The notes under the pieces: model-generated
What the model saw: only the letters and a program-made list of their open reading frames with translations
Told to the model about the DNA's origin: nothing
Database searches by the model: none
Translations under genes and position numbers: made by a program
Source of the DNA: Fistularia commersonii
Taxonomy: Eukaryota > Chordata > Actinopteri > Syngnathiformes > Fistulariidae
Assembly (NCBI GenBank): GCA_037954325.1
Contig: JBBMNZ010000005.1
Coordinates: 20,265,567 to 20,329,566 of the forward strand
Direction: 5' to 3'
DNA length: 64,000 nt
In this document: positions 48,601-59,577 of the stretch, one piece after another
How positions within the stretch are numbered: position 1 is the stretch's first letter
Layout: every line of letters starts with the position of its first letter

Positions 48601-51600
48601 TCAAAAGCATTTAATATTTCCCCCCTTCATGCTCCCTAAACTGTATTGCTTTGAATACCCTTAAATATTTACTCTGACCTTACACAGTGTCAACAGCTTT
48701 TGATTTATATTAAGGATTAGTTAAGAAATCAGAGTCCACTGTCCTGACAGTGAAAGCCATCAATCAGTCTGATCAAATGAGGTGTTTCACCTCTGTCACG
48801 CCAGCTCCCGTTCCTGCCGAATGGCGGCAAGGGATTGAAATTCATATCCATCAGAAGGCCATCTTGGTGCCTAATCAAATCTGGAGGAGAAAGCAAACCA
48901 ATCACATCTGTCCCCTTCATTTCAGTCCGCCGACTAACAGGTGGCCTCTTGCAGCCCAGCATCATTAAGCACCAGTTACTAAGCAAAAGATGTGAAAAGG
49001 GTAGAATGAATACAGAGATGATTAAATGGAAAAAAAAAAAGGAGAAAGTGAGAACTCCATTCTCTACAACCTTGGGCAATCAATCCAAGATTTGTAAATA
49101 GCCTTAACATTCCTAAATTCAGCTTTGAGAAAAAATGCCTGTCAAAGAAGGGTGCTGGAAATTGTCAGTAAGCAGTAAATGGTAGCCAGGCCATACGTCC
49201 ATGTTAAAAAAAGGTGGGGGGTGGGGGGGGTGGGGGGGTAAACAAAAGGACAAACTATATTGTGAGGAAGCCATGCATAGATAAAGCCCTGCCGGGAGAG
49301 AATTAAAACTTTAACGTTCCTTCCAAAGAAGCAACACTAGGACAGATAAGTTGTTTTTGTGCAGAGCATGAGTAGTAGCAGTGCCTGGACTGGGCTAACG
49401 GGGCAGCACTCCCGGAGAGAAAGCACCCCCTTCCACACAGTAGCTTCAACACAATTGATGCACTTGGATTTCATCTGCGGCGATGCTGTAATGTCAAGTT
49501 GTTTAACCACAGGTGATTTCAACAAAATATAGATTACTATCATGTTTACGTGCTGAATCCATATTCCTATCAAATGAGAAAAAGAAAACAAAGAGTACAC
49601 CTGTACAACCCCCACCAGGACAGACTCCTAATGTTACCATCTCTATACACTTTGAACTCACCGCAGCAACCCTACAATTAAACTCGTGGCACTAATAGAT
49701 CAATACACGGCAAACAATCCAAAGCATGCAAAACCACAAAACCCATTGGTTTAAGTGTGATGGATTGGGGCACAACAAGCACGGGGCTATAAAAGTATCA
49801 CCATTCAAAACACAGGTTCAGGAGGTCAGATTGAAGATATTAAATTCCTCTAGCAAGAGACAAGATATTGCCTGAACCGTCCACCTAACCGATATGTTCA
49901 ATAAAAGATGACGATCTAACTGTTCATCTGATCGTTTACCTTGGTTCTCCAGTAACTCAAGCTGTTTCTACATAAAATATTTAGATTAAAACCTAGAATT
50001 TGGATGCTCTCAAGAATCCAAGGGTACAATCACCTTTTTCCAATATGTCCATTTCAGAAATGATTTCCATCTTATTTTAAACACACACATCTATTACTAG
50101 CCATGTACACTGTCAATGCCGGTGCTGGTGATTGCCAGGAAGCAGGTCGTTTCCATTTCTAGTTTCTTATTAATAGAATAATTCAGACGTTGCAGACATC
50201 GAATGGAGCCATTGTATCTTCAGCACATCAGTCATCACTTTGAAACCAAAGCATTATTGTTGATATAGCCCCAAGGTAATTTTCACAATTATTGGGGAGA
50301 GTACAGTTTTTGTGAGTTCAATGCAGCATGACAAATAGGTTTGGAAGCTAAGTCTGGTCCAATACCAAATGTACACAAGATTTACTTCAAAATGTCCATT
50401 TGCTTACAATGGACATCATGAGTCTGGCAGATCAAGTTGTGTAAACCAAAAGGCTTATATAATTGAATTTCTAAAAAAAAATGTAGACGTACTCGAATTC
50501 TTCCTGAGGGACAACAAGACGTCCCCTGGGCAGTCGGGATATGTGGTCCTATAGTGTTCTGGTTCACCCACAGGGCCCCCTACCAGGTATGGCGCTTTTC
50601 CACTACACAGTTCCAGCACAACTGTCTTTGCATTTCCATCGAGGATAGGACCTGGTACCCAGTGCCTTTTTTAGTACCTACTCTGGTGAGGTTCCAAGCG
50701 GGCAGAGCCAAAAACGCGACGCCAACAGACTGATCTGAGAACGGAGCCTGCCATTCTAAAACATAAACCTGCAAGGAGGCTACATGTTGGTATGGCTGCA
50801 GCTGTCTCCCGCCACTCGTGGCCTTCTCTGGCTCTCTCCTCCTGCTCTGTATCAAAAAGCTGAGCAGTAAATACACCAATGCGTCCATTGTTTGTGTTTA
50901 GTGTTACGTATAAATCAACAACAGGGAAGTTTTGCAGTGCCTCGCTACGACGACCTCGCCCACATTGAGTAGGTACGAGGAAGCTATGGAAAACCACCCT
51001 AACTGTGTTGGCGTTTTAATGGAACAGTGTGGTGGAAAAGCGCCGGTAGACACCTGGAACTTCCAAAAAGGAGGTGCCCAAGAGGAATCTTTAGTAGGTG
51101 CCACGACCACCTCCACCCGCTCCTTTCGATGTGAAGAGGCAGCCCCTCGACTCCAGAGCCCCCTTCACCGAATCTCTAAACCTACGCCTCGCTACCCTGC
51201 AAACGACACGTATCTCAGCCACTTGTGTTCAATACCTTGTTCGTTCAGTCACGACTCAAAAAGGTCAAAGCTGTAGGCGAGAGTAGGAACGTAGGGCGGT
51301 AAATGTATAGCTTGGCTCTGCTGCTCACCTCCTGCTTCCTCAACAAACAAACCAATGAAACCACCTGGCTAGTTCATGTGCCGTTCTACACTCACTGTTG
51401 ACCAACACTACGAGATACCTGAACTCTTTGACATTGAAGCAAAAATGTTTTAACATACAACCTGTGCTGGGTGTTCCTGATCACTGAGTGGGGTATTGTC
51501 CTATGCTTCTTGCAAAAACACTCCATTCTGACAAACACCAAACCAACCAGGAAAATGTGGTGGTGGCCCTCCAGGCCCCACAGGACCTGGGAAGCGGTCT

Positions 51601-54600
51601 CCTCCAGCACCAGGCGGACCAGGGAACCTGCCTCTACCTCGACTCCCCATTGGAAAACCTCCCCGAGGGCCAGCACCTGGGGGACCAGCTTTACCTTCCC
51701 CAGACATCTGGCCTGACTGGGTACCTGTGTAACAAATAGTACTAACTCAGTTTTTCATTGACATGTGGTAACTAGTAAATGTGTGCTCATGTTGAGACAT
51801 GTAACTAAGTGTACTTTGTCAAATCTATGTAAATGGATCAATAAAAACAAAAATATTGGTCATCTCTTGAGAATCAAATGTACATCTGGTATTTAACAAA
51901 ACTATGCTTGTATGCATGTTTTCTGCGCTGTGTGGCATCGTCCTACTTACTTTTGCGCGACTGCATTTCAAATTGGCTGAGGGACTGTTTGTTGCACGGT
52001 GTGACAAGGGGGTTTTGACCATGGAGCTCCCTCTTCGACAAGAGCTCCATTAATTTCCTGGACGATCCCTCCGACCCTACACACACCAGAGCAAACCTGG
52101 AAGACACAAACATTTTAATTCTTTTTACTCATATCCTGTAACCTCCTTCCTCCACATATCCCCCTGTAGTCAGGGTATATAGAGCCACTATTAGCTTGAA
52201 TTTTTAAAAGTCCAAACTCAGCTCTAATAGCAGTCAATCTGAAAGGGAGCCATGCCAATGTGAAAACTTGAGAAGAATTGGCAGTTATGTTAAATAAGGC
52301 TGTTCAAATCTCAAAAACACATGGCTGTAATGCTGCATTTAAAGCTGCAAACATTTTAATTTCCAAGTTTGCTGTGATATGTGGGAAGAGGTTTAAGAAA
52401 TGCTGAAATCAAAACAATTCAAACATGAACCACTTTACAGATTAAATGAAATAACGAAAATAAAGTTCAAGCGCAAGTCAGACAATGATAGCAATGACAA
52501 CCCCTCAAACCTTCACTGGCTGCCATACACCACAGCATTAACTACACGTTTTTGCTATACATTTTTTACTTATATACTTAGCACATAAAATCTTATCATT
52601 CATTGTTTTTGTTGCTTAAACTTGTTAAAATTTGGAATTTTATTTCAGATCCTGCTGAATTAACAAAATTAGGGGTTGTCCTTGCTCTAGTGGTCAGACA
52701 AGAAGACTGCAGCAACCCTGTAGCAGGATGTGACAGGGACCACATTATGTACAGTTTCTTCCTGCAAAGACAAGAGTAATGAATTTCTAATTGGCACATA
52801 AATCTCAAACATATAAACAGTAAGAGTGGACACACACTAGCCCCTGGTTTGTATGAGGGTGAGACTAGTAACATAAAACAAATGCTTACCCCTTTGATTG
52901 GCCATTAGCTCGGTTTTCAAAGAATTTGATCTCCAGCACATCTGTGATGCCTATTGACCGGATAGCTTCCGTCAGGTCTTCATCTGTTGTCCACTGCATC
53001 GAAAAAGCGGAATTACAGGTGTGGGTAAATACATTTTCCCCCCCAATAAAGGGCCAGATAGGATATCTGATACGGACCCATGTGAGGTTGCCGATGTACA
53101 GGGCAATCCTTTTGCCCGTGTAGGTATATACGACATTGGGTGGGGCGCTCTTCCCACCCTCGGAGCCGCCCGGCGCAGGCAATGTGTCCAGGTAGTCGCG
53201 GTCTTCTGGTGCATCACCATTATTGGCTGATGGGGATATTACATCATCATACAGGTCAATTTGCTCATGAACAGGGTAGTCAGCCTCCTGTTGGGGGGAA
53301 AAAAAATCTGTTAGGTCATGTATAACAGCTGCTGATATGTAGCTTTACACTTTCGAACATCTCTAACTTGCAGCGATATTGTGTTTGTAAGGCAGTGGTC
53401 CCGAACCTCTTTATCACCGCGGAACGATCAACGTATGACAATTTTACCACGACTGTAATAATAAACATTTATTTCCCCTTCGAAAAGAAACTTTCTGATG
53501 TCTGTTTTTTACCCATTTTGCTTGCGAGTGGGTTACATTTTTGGCACTCAAGTGACTGAGATGAAACGGAGAGATTCTGGTTGTTTTTCAAAATAAAAGA
53601 TTATTTTATTTCTTGTGCGGCCCGGTGCCAATTGATCCACGGACCGGACCACTGTTGTAAGGGGGTTTCATGACTTGTCAACCATTTAAAGGATTTTCAA
53701 TAGTTAAATATCTGCTGAATCAAGCAATGTGTTTTCCCTCTCACAGAATTCACACAAACAGAAAACTGGCAGTTTTCTTTTGTGTCACTGAAACGCTGAT
53801 AAAACAAGTGAAACTTCATTGATGAAAAAGGGGCCACGGTAAACAGAATAGATTTAAGGGAAACAAACATGAAGAGCCTAACAATTCATTTGTATTTTCC
53901 CAAATGGCAGGACTATGCAACACTTCCACATGGTACAAGGATTACCAAGTATCTTCTAAAATGAACTGGACTGTGATATATTGACTTCCCATGTTTAAAA
54001 AAAAAATTCAAATAATGATGCAATTGCATCTATAATCGCTTTAGTTGCCACTTTTTCCTCAACTATCCAGTCAGATAGTCACTGGTAGCCATTCACACCG
54101 AATGATAAGATTCAAAATTCAAAGCGTTTATTGTCACATGCAGGGTGTAGAAACGTGTTTCCGAAGACAATAGTTTTCTCGACAGTGAAATGTTTTCTTT
54201 ACTGGCTTAAACAAACAACTAATACTCAATTATTTCCTTTTATTTACAAGTGTTACACAGAATCGTAACAATTAACAACGCGGCCAATCAGTCCTGCTCA
54301 TTCATTAAACCCGAATAACATGACAACGACAAATTCAGACAAAAATTGTTGCAATCTGGAGTTTTGTGTGCTAAACATAATGCAAATGATTAAAATCTAC
54401 ATGTTTGGTATTTAAAGGAACGGCACATCAAAACACCTGAGTGAAAAACCTCCAACGACCGAATTTTGCGACGCAGCTCCGAGCGTTAGCAGGTGGATAC
54501 GTCGTGTAAACGCAATCGTTTGATTTAGCTTTGTCAAAACGTTTAGAATAAAACCTAATATCAAACCAACAATTTAATTGTACAATGTTGAAATCTGTGT

Positions 54601-55291
54601 AGATAAACTTTAAAACTAGGCTAGGGGGCGTGAGATGGAACAAAAACATTCTCACGTCGCAAACATTCATGCTAACGTTACATCGGCTAACAGTCTCATT
54701 TAAATGTCATACAATGAGTCACAAATGTTTTAGTGTATTTTAAAAAAAAACATATCGAGCGCAACTTGGTGTGCCTGGATGAAACGTAATACTTTGTAAG
54801 AATTGAGCAGTCACCAGTTTTTTGATGATAAGACTGTAAAAATAACAGTTAGCCGGGCTAGCAAACCTAACTGCGTTTGTTTGGCTTTGCTAGCCCGCCA
54901 CTCGCGGCCATGCCGAGGCCCGAACCGTCCGATTACTAAACAATGAAACCAGTTTGTTTCTCATCACCAACACCACCACACAATGCATATTACCCTCGGC
55001 GAGCACCTAATATGACAATATATGTGGGGAGACGCAAAAATACGGCTTTTAGATTCGACAGCACTGGCCGAGGCTGCAGACTTAACAGCATGGTGAAAAT
55101 GGCCTACATTACAGCAAGTCGGTACACGTTTAATACGCTTACCGCGCTTTTCTCGGTTGGGAATAAAAAACAACCGCGTGTACTTCAAATTCACGGCATT
55201 GCAACGTTTTGCAAAAATGCAAAATTAATACCTGATTAAACTCCTCCTCGACGTCGGCGTAGATGTCGATGTGATCCACACCGTCCGCCAT
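45604..55291 (-). CDS. cpsf6: Cleavage and polyadenylation specificity factor 6 (CFIm68)
   Basis: The large subunit of cleavage factor Im. It binds NUDT21 and steers poly(A) site choice in the nucleus. Nine exons (minus): 55232-55291, 53078-53287, 52890-52993, 51951-52096, 51548-51724, 47433-47922, 47139-47254, 46884-47037 and 45604-45790 with the TAG. All are GT-AG and in frame, giving 547 residues (human 551). The N terminus is MADGVDHIDIYADVEEEFNQ. An RRM spans about 81-161, with RNP2 ALYIGNLTW and the RNP1 region SKGFALVCV. A Pro/Gly-rich linker (about 180-395) keeps the FGQPPLGPLPPG segment; in human this FG element contacts HIV capsid. A conserved block EFEEIMNRNRAISSSAISRA follows. The RS-like tail is Arg/Glu/Asp-rich and ends REYRHR. 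One visible change is DASAADYGSA where human has DASAGDYGSA. Overlapping plus-strand frames are shadows of the Pro/Gly and RS regions. Confidence 0.98.
45851..46598. mobile_element. Tigger/pogo-like MITE
   Basis: The termini CAGTGGAACCTTGACTTACGAG and, inverted, CAGTATTTCCTTGACTTGCGAG match at 17 of 22 positions. They are flanked by TA on both sides, as expected for a TA target duplication. The element is about 750 bp without a transposase ORF. It lies in the last intron of cpsf6, just upstream of the RS-encoding exon. Confidence 0.7.
47960..50560 (-). other. Repeat-poor intron DNA around the candidate cassette exon
   Basis: Apart from poly(T) near 48418-48438 and a GT/G-rich run at 49205-49239, this part of cpsf6 intron 5 shows no transposons, although introns elsewhere in the window are full of them. 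This fits conserved regulatory intron sequence flanking an alternative exon. Confidence 0.4.
48791..48880 (-). CDS. cpsf6: Candidate cpsf6 cassette exon (90 nt)
   Basis: Within the 3.6-kb intron between exons 51548-51724 and 47433-47922, a 90-nt open segment has a strong acceptor (TTTGCTTTCTCCTCCAG) and a donor (AGAG then GTGAAAC). It begins and ends in phase 1, exactly matching the phase of the host intron, so inclusion adds 30 residues without disturbing the frame. The insert starts DLIRHQDGLLMDM and ends GRNGSWRDR. It would sit just before GGLQGPPRP, the point where human CPSF6 has a longer isoform with an inserted exon. Whether it is used, and whether it is orthologous to the human exon, is inference. 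Confidence 0.55.
50591..51044. mobile_element. PIF/Harbinger-like MITE
   Basis: The inverted ends GGCGCTTTTCCACTA and, reversed, GGCGCTTTTCCACCA match at 14 of 15 positions. The homology continues inward through ACAGTTCC/ACTGTTCC. The element is about 454 bp with no coding capacity, inside cpsf6 intron 5. The superfamily call rests on similarity to Harbinger MITEs of fish that carry a CTTTTCCACT end; I could not define the target duplication. Confidence 0.6.
53393..53654. mobile_element. hAT MITE with perfect 8-bp target duplication
   Basis: The 262-bp element begins CAGTGGTCCCGAACCTCTTT and ends GGACCGGACCACTG. It is flanked by identical TTGTAAGG copies at 53385-53392 and 53655-53662. The internal GCGGCCCGGTGCCAATTGAT is typical of this common vertebrate hAT family. 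Located in cpsf6 intron 1. Confidence 0.9.
54108..54190 (+). repeat. Dispersed SINE-like fragment
   Basis: CAAAGCGTTTATTGTCACAT and TAGAAACGTGTTTCC are shared with 6331-6400. No ends could be defined. Lies in cpsf6 intron 1. Confidence 0.5.
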
Positions 55292-55330
55292 TTTCCTCTG
55301 ACCCGTTCCTCCGTGTGTCTGCACGGGGAT
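55283..55330 (-). promoter_or_regulatory. cpsf6: cpsf6 start region with YY1-like motif
   Basis: On the minus strand GGAAAATGGCGGACGG spans the initiator codon. This is a good match to the YY1 motif (AAnATGGCGGC) that often overlaps the start codon in housekeeping genes. The proximal upstream sequence is GC-rich with no TATA box. Confidence 0.45.
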
Positions 55331-55439
55331 GCGGGGTAACGCTCAACAACGAACAATGAAACGGGAAACTAGCGCCCCTATCGGTCAAACAGTAGTACTG
55401 CAAGCACCCAACACTTCACTAGAATATCATATATTATTA

Positions 55440-55700
55440 TACACTGCTTAAAAATATAAAGGAAACACTAAAATAACACATCCTAGATCTGACAGAATGA
55501 TGTATTCTTAGTTGAATGTGCTGACAATAAAATCACATAACAATGATCAATGGAAATCAAATGTGTGAATCATTAGAGGTCTGGACTTGGAGTCTTACTC
55601 CAAATGAAAGTGGAAAAAAACACTCCAGGCGGATCCAATTTGGATGTAATGTCTTTAAAACAAGTTAAAATCACTTTTGGTTCCTTTGAGTAGTATGTAT
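55440..55700 (+). mobile_element. Truncated Tc1/mariner-like end
   Basis: Starts TACACTGCTTAAAAATATAA with TA at the outer edge. It is homologous over about 250 bp to the intact MITE at 58401-58752 (shared GAATGTGCTGACAAT, GATCAATGGAAATCAAATG, GGAGTCTTACTC, TGATGTAATGTC). The right end is lost where the inverted repeat at 55700-56200 begins. Confidence 0.75.
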
Positions 55701-56200
55701 TGTAGCGTTTTAGTCAGGGAAACACCCAGGTGACAGTCAGATGTCTGTTTCAAGAGCAATAGCTGTTGTTGGCCACAGCCACACCACACAAGCCTGCAAT
55801 GTAATTAAGTGTTTCCACTCAATTTCAGGCAAAAAAAACAAAACAGAATTCATTGTATCCCAAAACACAACGGCAGAATTCCCAGCAACCCCAAAATCAC
55901 ACAGAAAATAAGCATCAACGAAAACCCCAACATTCGTCACTCGCTATAATAATGTAGCGAGTCACGAATGTTGGGGTTTATGTTGATGCTTGTTTTCTGT
56001 GTGATTTTGGGGTTCATGGGGATTTTGTGGGTGTGGCTGAGGGTGCAAGGAATTCTGGGGTTTTACCTGGATTTGGGCGGGAACAGAGTTATTGCAGGCT
56101 TGTGTGGCGTGGCTGTGGCCAACAGCAGCTATTGCTTGTTGAACGGACGTTTCACCGTCAACCAGGTGTTTTTCCTGACTAAAACACTGCAATAATATTA
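55700..56200. repeat. Imperfect 500-bp inverted repeat (foldback)
   Basis: Two arms of about 245 bp are symmetric around 55950. The inner arms (55931-55946 and 55955-55970, CATTCGTCACTCGCTA against CATTCGTGACTCGCTA in reverse) flank an 8-bp loop. The outer ends pair TTTTAGTCAGGGAAACACC with CCTGACTAAAA. Arm centres have diverged. It lies between two direct copies of the Tc1-like end (55440 and 56203). Confidence 0.85.
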
Positions 56201-56202
56201 TT

Positions 56203-56640
56203 TTACACTGTTTAAAAATATAAAGGGAACACTAAAATAACACATCCTAGATCTGAATGAATGTTATTTATATGTGTGTATAAATATATATATATATATA
56301 TATATATAGGTGTATATACACACACGTGCACACACAAACACATACATATTCAGATTCAAAAACACATTTATTTATCATTGATATAAAATAAAATAATAAC
56401 ATAAAATATGTCCCTAAGGGACAATTGAAAGGCTCATGTGGTAGAACGGGATAGGATATATATGGCATATAGGTTAGATTGTTTGAAACACATGAATGAA
56501 GTGTAAACATGAAAGTAATGTTTGAATATATTGTGATGGAATGCAGATTATATATATATATATATACATACATATATATATACATATATATGTATGTTTG
56601 TGTGTGTGTATTTAAGTAAATGGGTTTCCGGAGAGTTAAC
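56203..56640 (+). repeat. Second Tc1-like end followed by (TA)n microsatellites
   Basis: Bases 56203-56265 repeat the same transposon start (AAAAATATAAAGGGAACACT, then AACACATCCTAGATCTGAAT) in the same orientation as 55440. TA/CA microsatellites follow at about 56280-56340 and 56550-56610. Confidence 0.75.
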
Positions 56641-57900
56641 AGCAATACCACACCAAACTGGTTGAGTCATCATTTACAGGAAAGGAAAGAATAATAATTA
56701 TTATTTCTTGAAAGCAGCCCTTCATTCCGGGAATGACTGAAATCAAAACACATAAAGAGGTCATGGCGAGGGAACTCTTTTATTATGTCTGTTCAGAGCA
56801 TTGAAACCTTACAGATAAACCTAAAACCTGTTGTTGCTTTAAATAAAGACTAAACATTTGTGTCAGTGGGCAAAAACAAATACCATTGGAATCACATAAC
56901 ACTGTCTCTACACACACTCAATCGTGATTTACTGCATTTACAAATCACGTGCTCATGTTAATCATTCAATGAACGGTAGCGTAAATGAAAAAAAGGAAAA
57001 GAAAAATGAACAACACGACCTCATTCTCCCCCCGAGACAGAACGCGGTGTAATTATTACATCCCAGTCTTATGCGTAAGCAGGCAAAATGTCAGGCAATC
57101 CATCAGTTCCATTAGTTTAATGTAAACACATGCTTAGTGTGAAGAGTCGACATATTACAGAGACACCCTCGGCTCAAAATACGCTCGGAAAATAAAACTA
57201 AATATGAAGTGCACGAGCGGACGTATACAAAAATACCCTATGCGAATGACATTTACAAAGTTCTTTTATATCGCGGTCGCATACGCGTCAGTATATCCAG
57301 CAAAAATAGGCAACAAGATATATGACCAGTTTGTTTCCGCGGGATTTCTTTACATTTTGATGTTGGTGTTCAGATGATATTTACGCAGGAACGGTCGCAC
57401 AATCCCAGGTCAGACAGACAGACACACACCGTTACCGACAACATGTGCAAGGAAAGACACGGCTGATGAAGACAGAAAGGCAAACGAAATGTTGTGTTAA
57501 ACAGAATTTTCTGAAATACAAACATTTCGGAAGCGGGTTCACAAAAAAAAAAAACAAAAAAAAAAAACAAGATGAAGGTTATATAAGAGAGAAACAGTCC
57601 CAGAAGCAACAGGCTATCACCAGTGTCCAGTGACCTTGATTATCTGGGACAGTTTTATATTTGATAAAATAGGTTTTAATTCATTCATTATCTACACATC
57701 CTTCAGGCCTCGACGTTCGTGGGGTTCAACAACCCTCAGGGAGGATGGAGCTCATGATTCTGATCCCCTCGTTTCAGGGATTTAAAGTCCTGCCATGAAA
57801 GTGTTCATTCACTAAATAGAACCGGTCAGTTACGGAGCAAAGTTCACCATGTAGCCCTTCTCTCCGTGGCAGCATTCAACAAAAAGAGCATTCACTAGAT

Positions 57901-59043
57901 CAGGGGTGTCAAACTCATTTTGATCCATTTGATGCCAAAGAGCCGAACCACTAAAATCACAACGCAATTAGCTAGAAGTAACACTAAGTCCAAATTTATC
58001 CTTTGTTTTGGTGTAAAGAAGAACAGCTAAATGATGACAAGCTTTACGTGTAATGAACTGTAAAACATACATGACGAACAACCTGAGAGTTATAAGTGCA
58101 ATTTCAACAGCGCGATGGTTCACTCCTGTCTTCTCACCGAAACTTGCCGCATCCACACCGAGCAAACGGGTTTCTTATTAACCTCAACGAAAAAATAAGA
58201 AGTGGCCCATTATTCTTGGCAAACCCTCCACTCCATGTCCGCTTTTCTCCATTTTGACGACGACATCTTACCGATGAGGGTGTCCGGGCCGACCGAAAAG
58301 GAGCTACATTTCTAACAATAAGTAAAAATGCTATTTACAGCACCGGAAGCTACATTGCTGCCGTCTGCTGTAAGTCCTGAGTCACATCGTGTTGTGCATA
58401 TACACTGCTCAAAAAAATAAAGGGAACACTTAAAAAAACACATCCTTGATCTAAATGAATGAAATATTCTTATGAAATACTTTGCTCTTTACACAGTTGA
58501 ATGTGCTGACAATCAAAAATGATCAATGGAAATCAAATGCATTAACCCATGGAGGTCTGGATTAGGAATCACACTCAAAATTAAAGTGTAAAAACAAACT
58601 CCAGGCTGATCCAACTTTGATGTAATGTCCTTAAAACAAGTCAAAATGAATCTGTGTTGCTTCCTGAGTGGACACTATGATTTCACACAAGTGGGATTGA
58701 CTTGGAGTTACATTGTGTTGTTCAAGTGTTCCCTTTATTTTTTTGAGCAGCATATTTCCTGTGCATCGTGAATTTTCAAGTGTATTTGCAGTCCCTATGT
58801 CCTCTATTGTAAGTCGCTTTGGCTAAAAGCGTCTGCCAAATGTAATGTAATGTAATGTAATGTAATGCGTCACGTTGCTAAACAGTGCACCCCTAACAGA
58901 CAATATAGGAACTGCATTTTTATTTTAAGAAAGCAGTTCATGATGTTTATGTATTTTTTCAAATTGTAGATTTATTCCACAGGCCGGATCGGACCCCCTA
59001 GCGGGCTGGTAGCGGCCCGCGGCCCGTATGTTTGACACCCCTG
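57901..59043. mobile_element. Non-autonomous hAT element containing a nested Tc1-like MITE
   Basis: Begins CAGGGGTGTCAAACTCATTT and ends ATGTTTGACACCCCTG, perfect inverted termini over about 14 bp. It is flanked by CACTAGAT (57893-57900) and TACTAGAT (59044-59051), an 8-bp target duplication with one mismatch. It is a reversed relative of 14083-14799. The nested MITE is at 58401-58752. At about 58795-58866 lies TAAGTCGCTTTGGCTAAAAG, then GCGTCTGCCAAATG and (TGTAA)n, another common fish repeat tail. No transposase ORF. Confidence 0.88.
58401..58752. mobile_element. Tc1/mariner-like MITE
   Basis: The left end TACACTGCTCAAAAAAATAA and the right end, read inverted, TGCTGCTCAAAAAAATAAAG share a long, nearly perfect terminal inverted repeat continuing through GGGAACACTT. 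A TA is present at both edges. The element is 352 bp, an internal deletion of a widespread autonomous fish Tc1-like element. It sits inside the hAT copy at 57901-59043 and is therefore younger than it. Confidence 0.88.
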
Positions 59044-59577
59044 TACTAGATGATGTTCACCAGATGAAGCTTTGAAAACAGAGAGATGTCGGGTGGTAGG
59101 TATAAAACGCTTGCAGCCGCATATATAATATGCATGTGTGTCCACGGTTCTCAGTTCAGCGCGACGCAGGGAGGGAAATTGAAAAGGTGGTTCTTCACCT
59201 CGTCACATCTTCTGACTCATGATCTGCTTTTGTCAAAGGGAGCCGTGGCTGCCACCTGCATCTATGCCGGGCTCCGCTCTTTTCATTTTTGAGATGCAAA
59301 TTGGTGTTACAAAAAAGAAAAAAAAAGAAAAAAAAAAAAAAAAAAAAGCAAGTAATGGATAGTAACCATGGCAACAACAGCCCATTTTACAAGAGTCGCT
59401 CGCAAACCACCCGGAGGTCCACAGAGGTGGATCGCTTGCATCTCGGTCAAAATGTAAGAACGTGATCCTTTTAAAAAACAAAAAATACACTTGCGGTGTC
59501 CGACATCCAAAGCCAGTCTTTGGACGTCCTGTGAGCGGAGGCTGAAGCGGCGGCGGCGGCGGCGGCGGCGGCCTCCA

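Larger units (their letters stand above)
56779..59577 (-). other. Probable cacna2d4 3'UTR carrying a nested transposon insertion
   Basis: A minus-strand AATAAA at 56779-56784 begins a repeat-free block (56785-57890). That block is followed on the gene side by the hAT/Tc1 insertion at 57901-59043 and then by 530 bp to the stop codon. If this is the true 3' end, the transposons lie in the 3'UTR. An earlier poly(A) site cannot be excluded. Confidence 0.4.

Noticed and set aside
55737..56195. Two opposite frames of 67 and 75 codons
   Set aside because: They are the two arms of the inverted repeat and show no protein homology.
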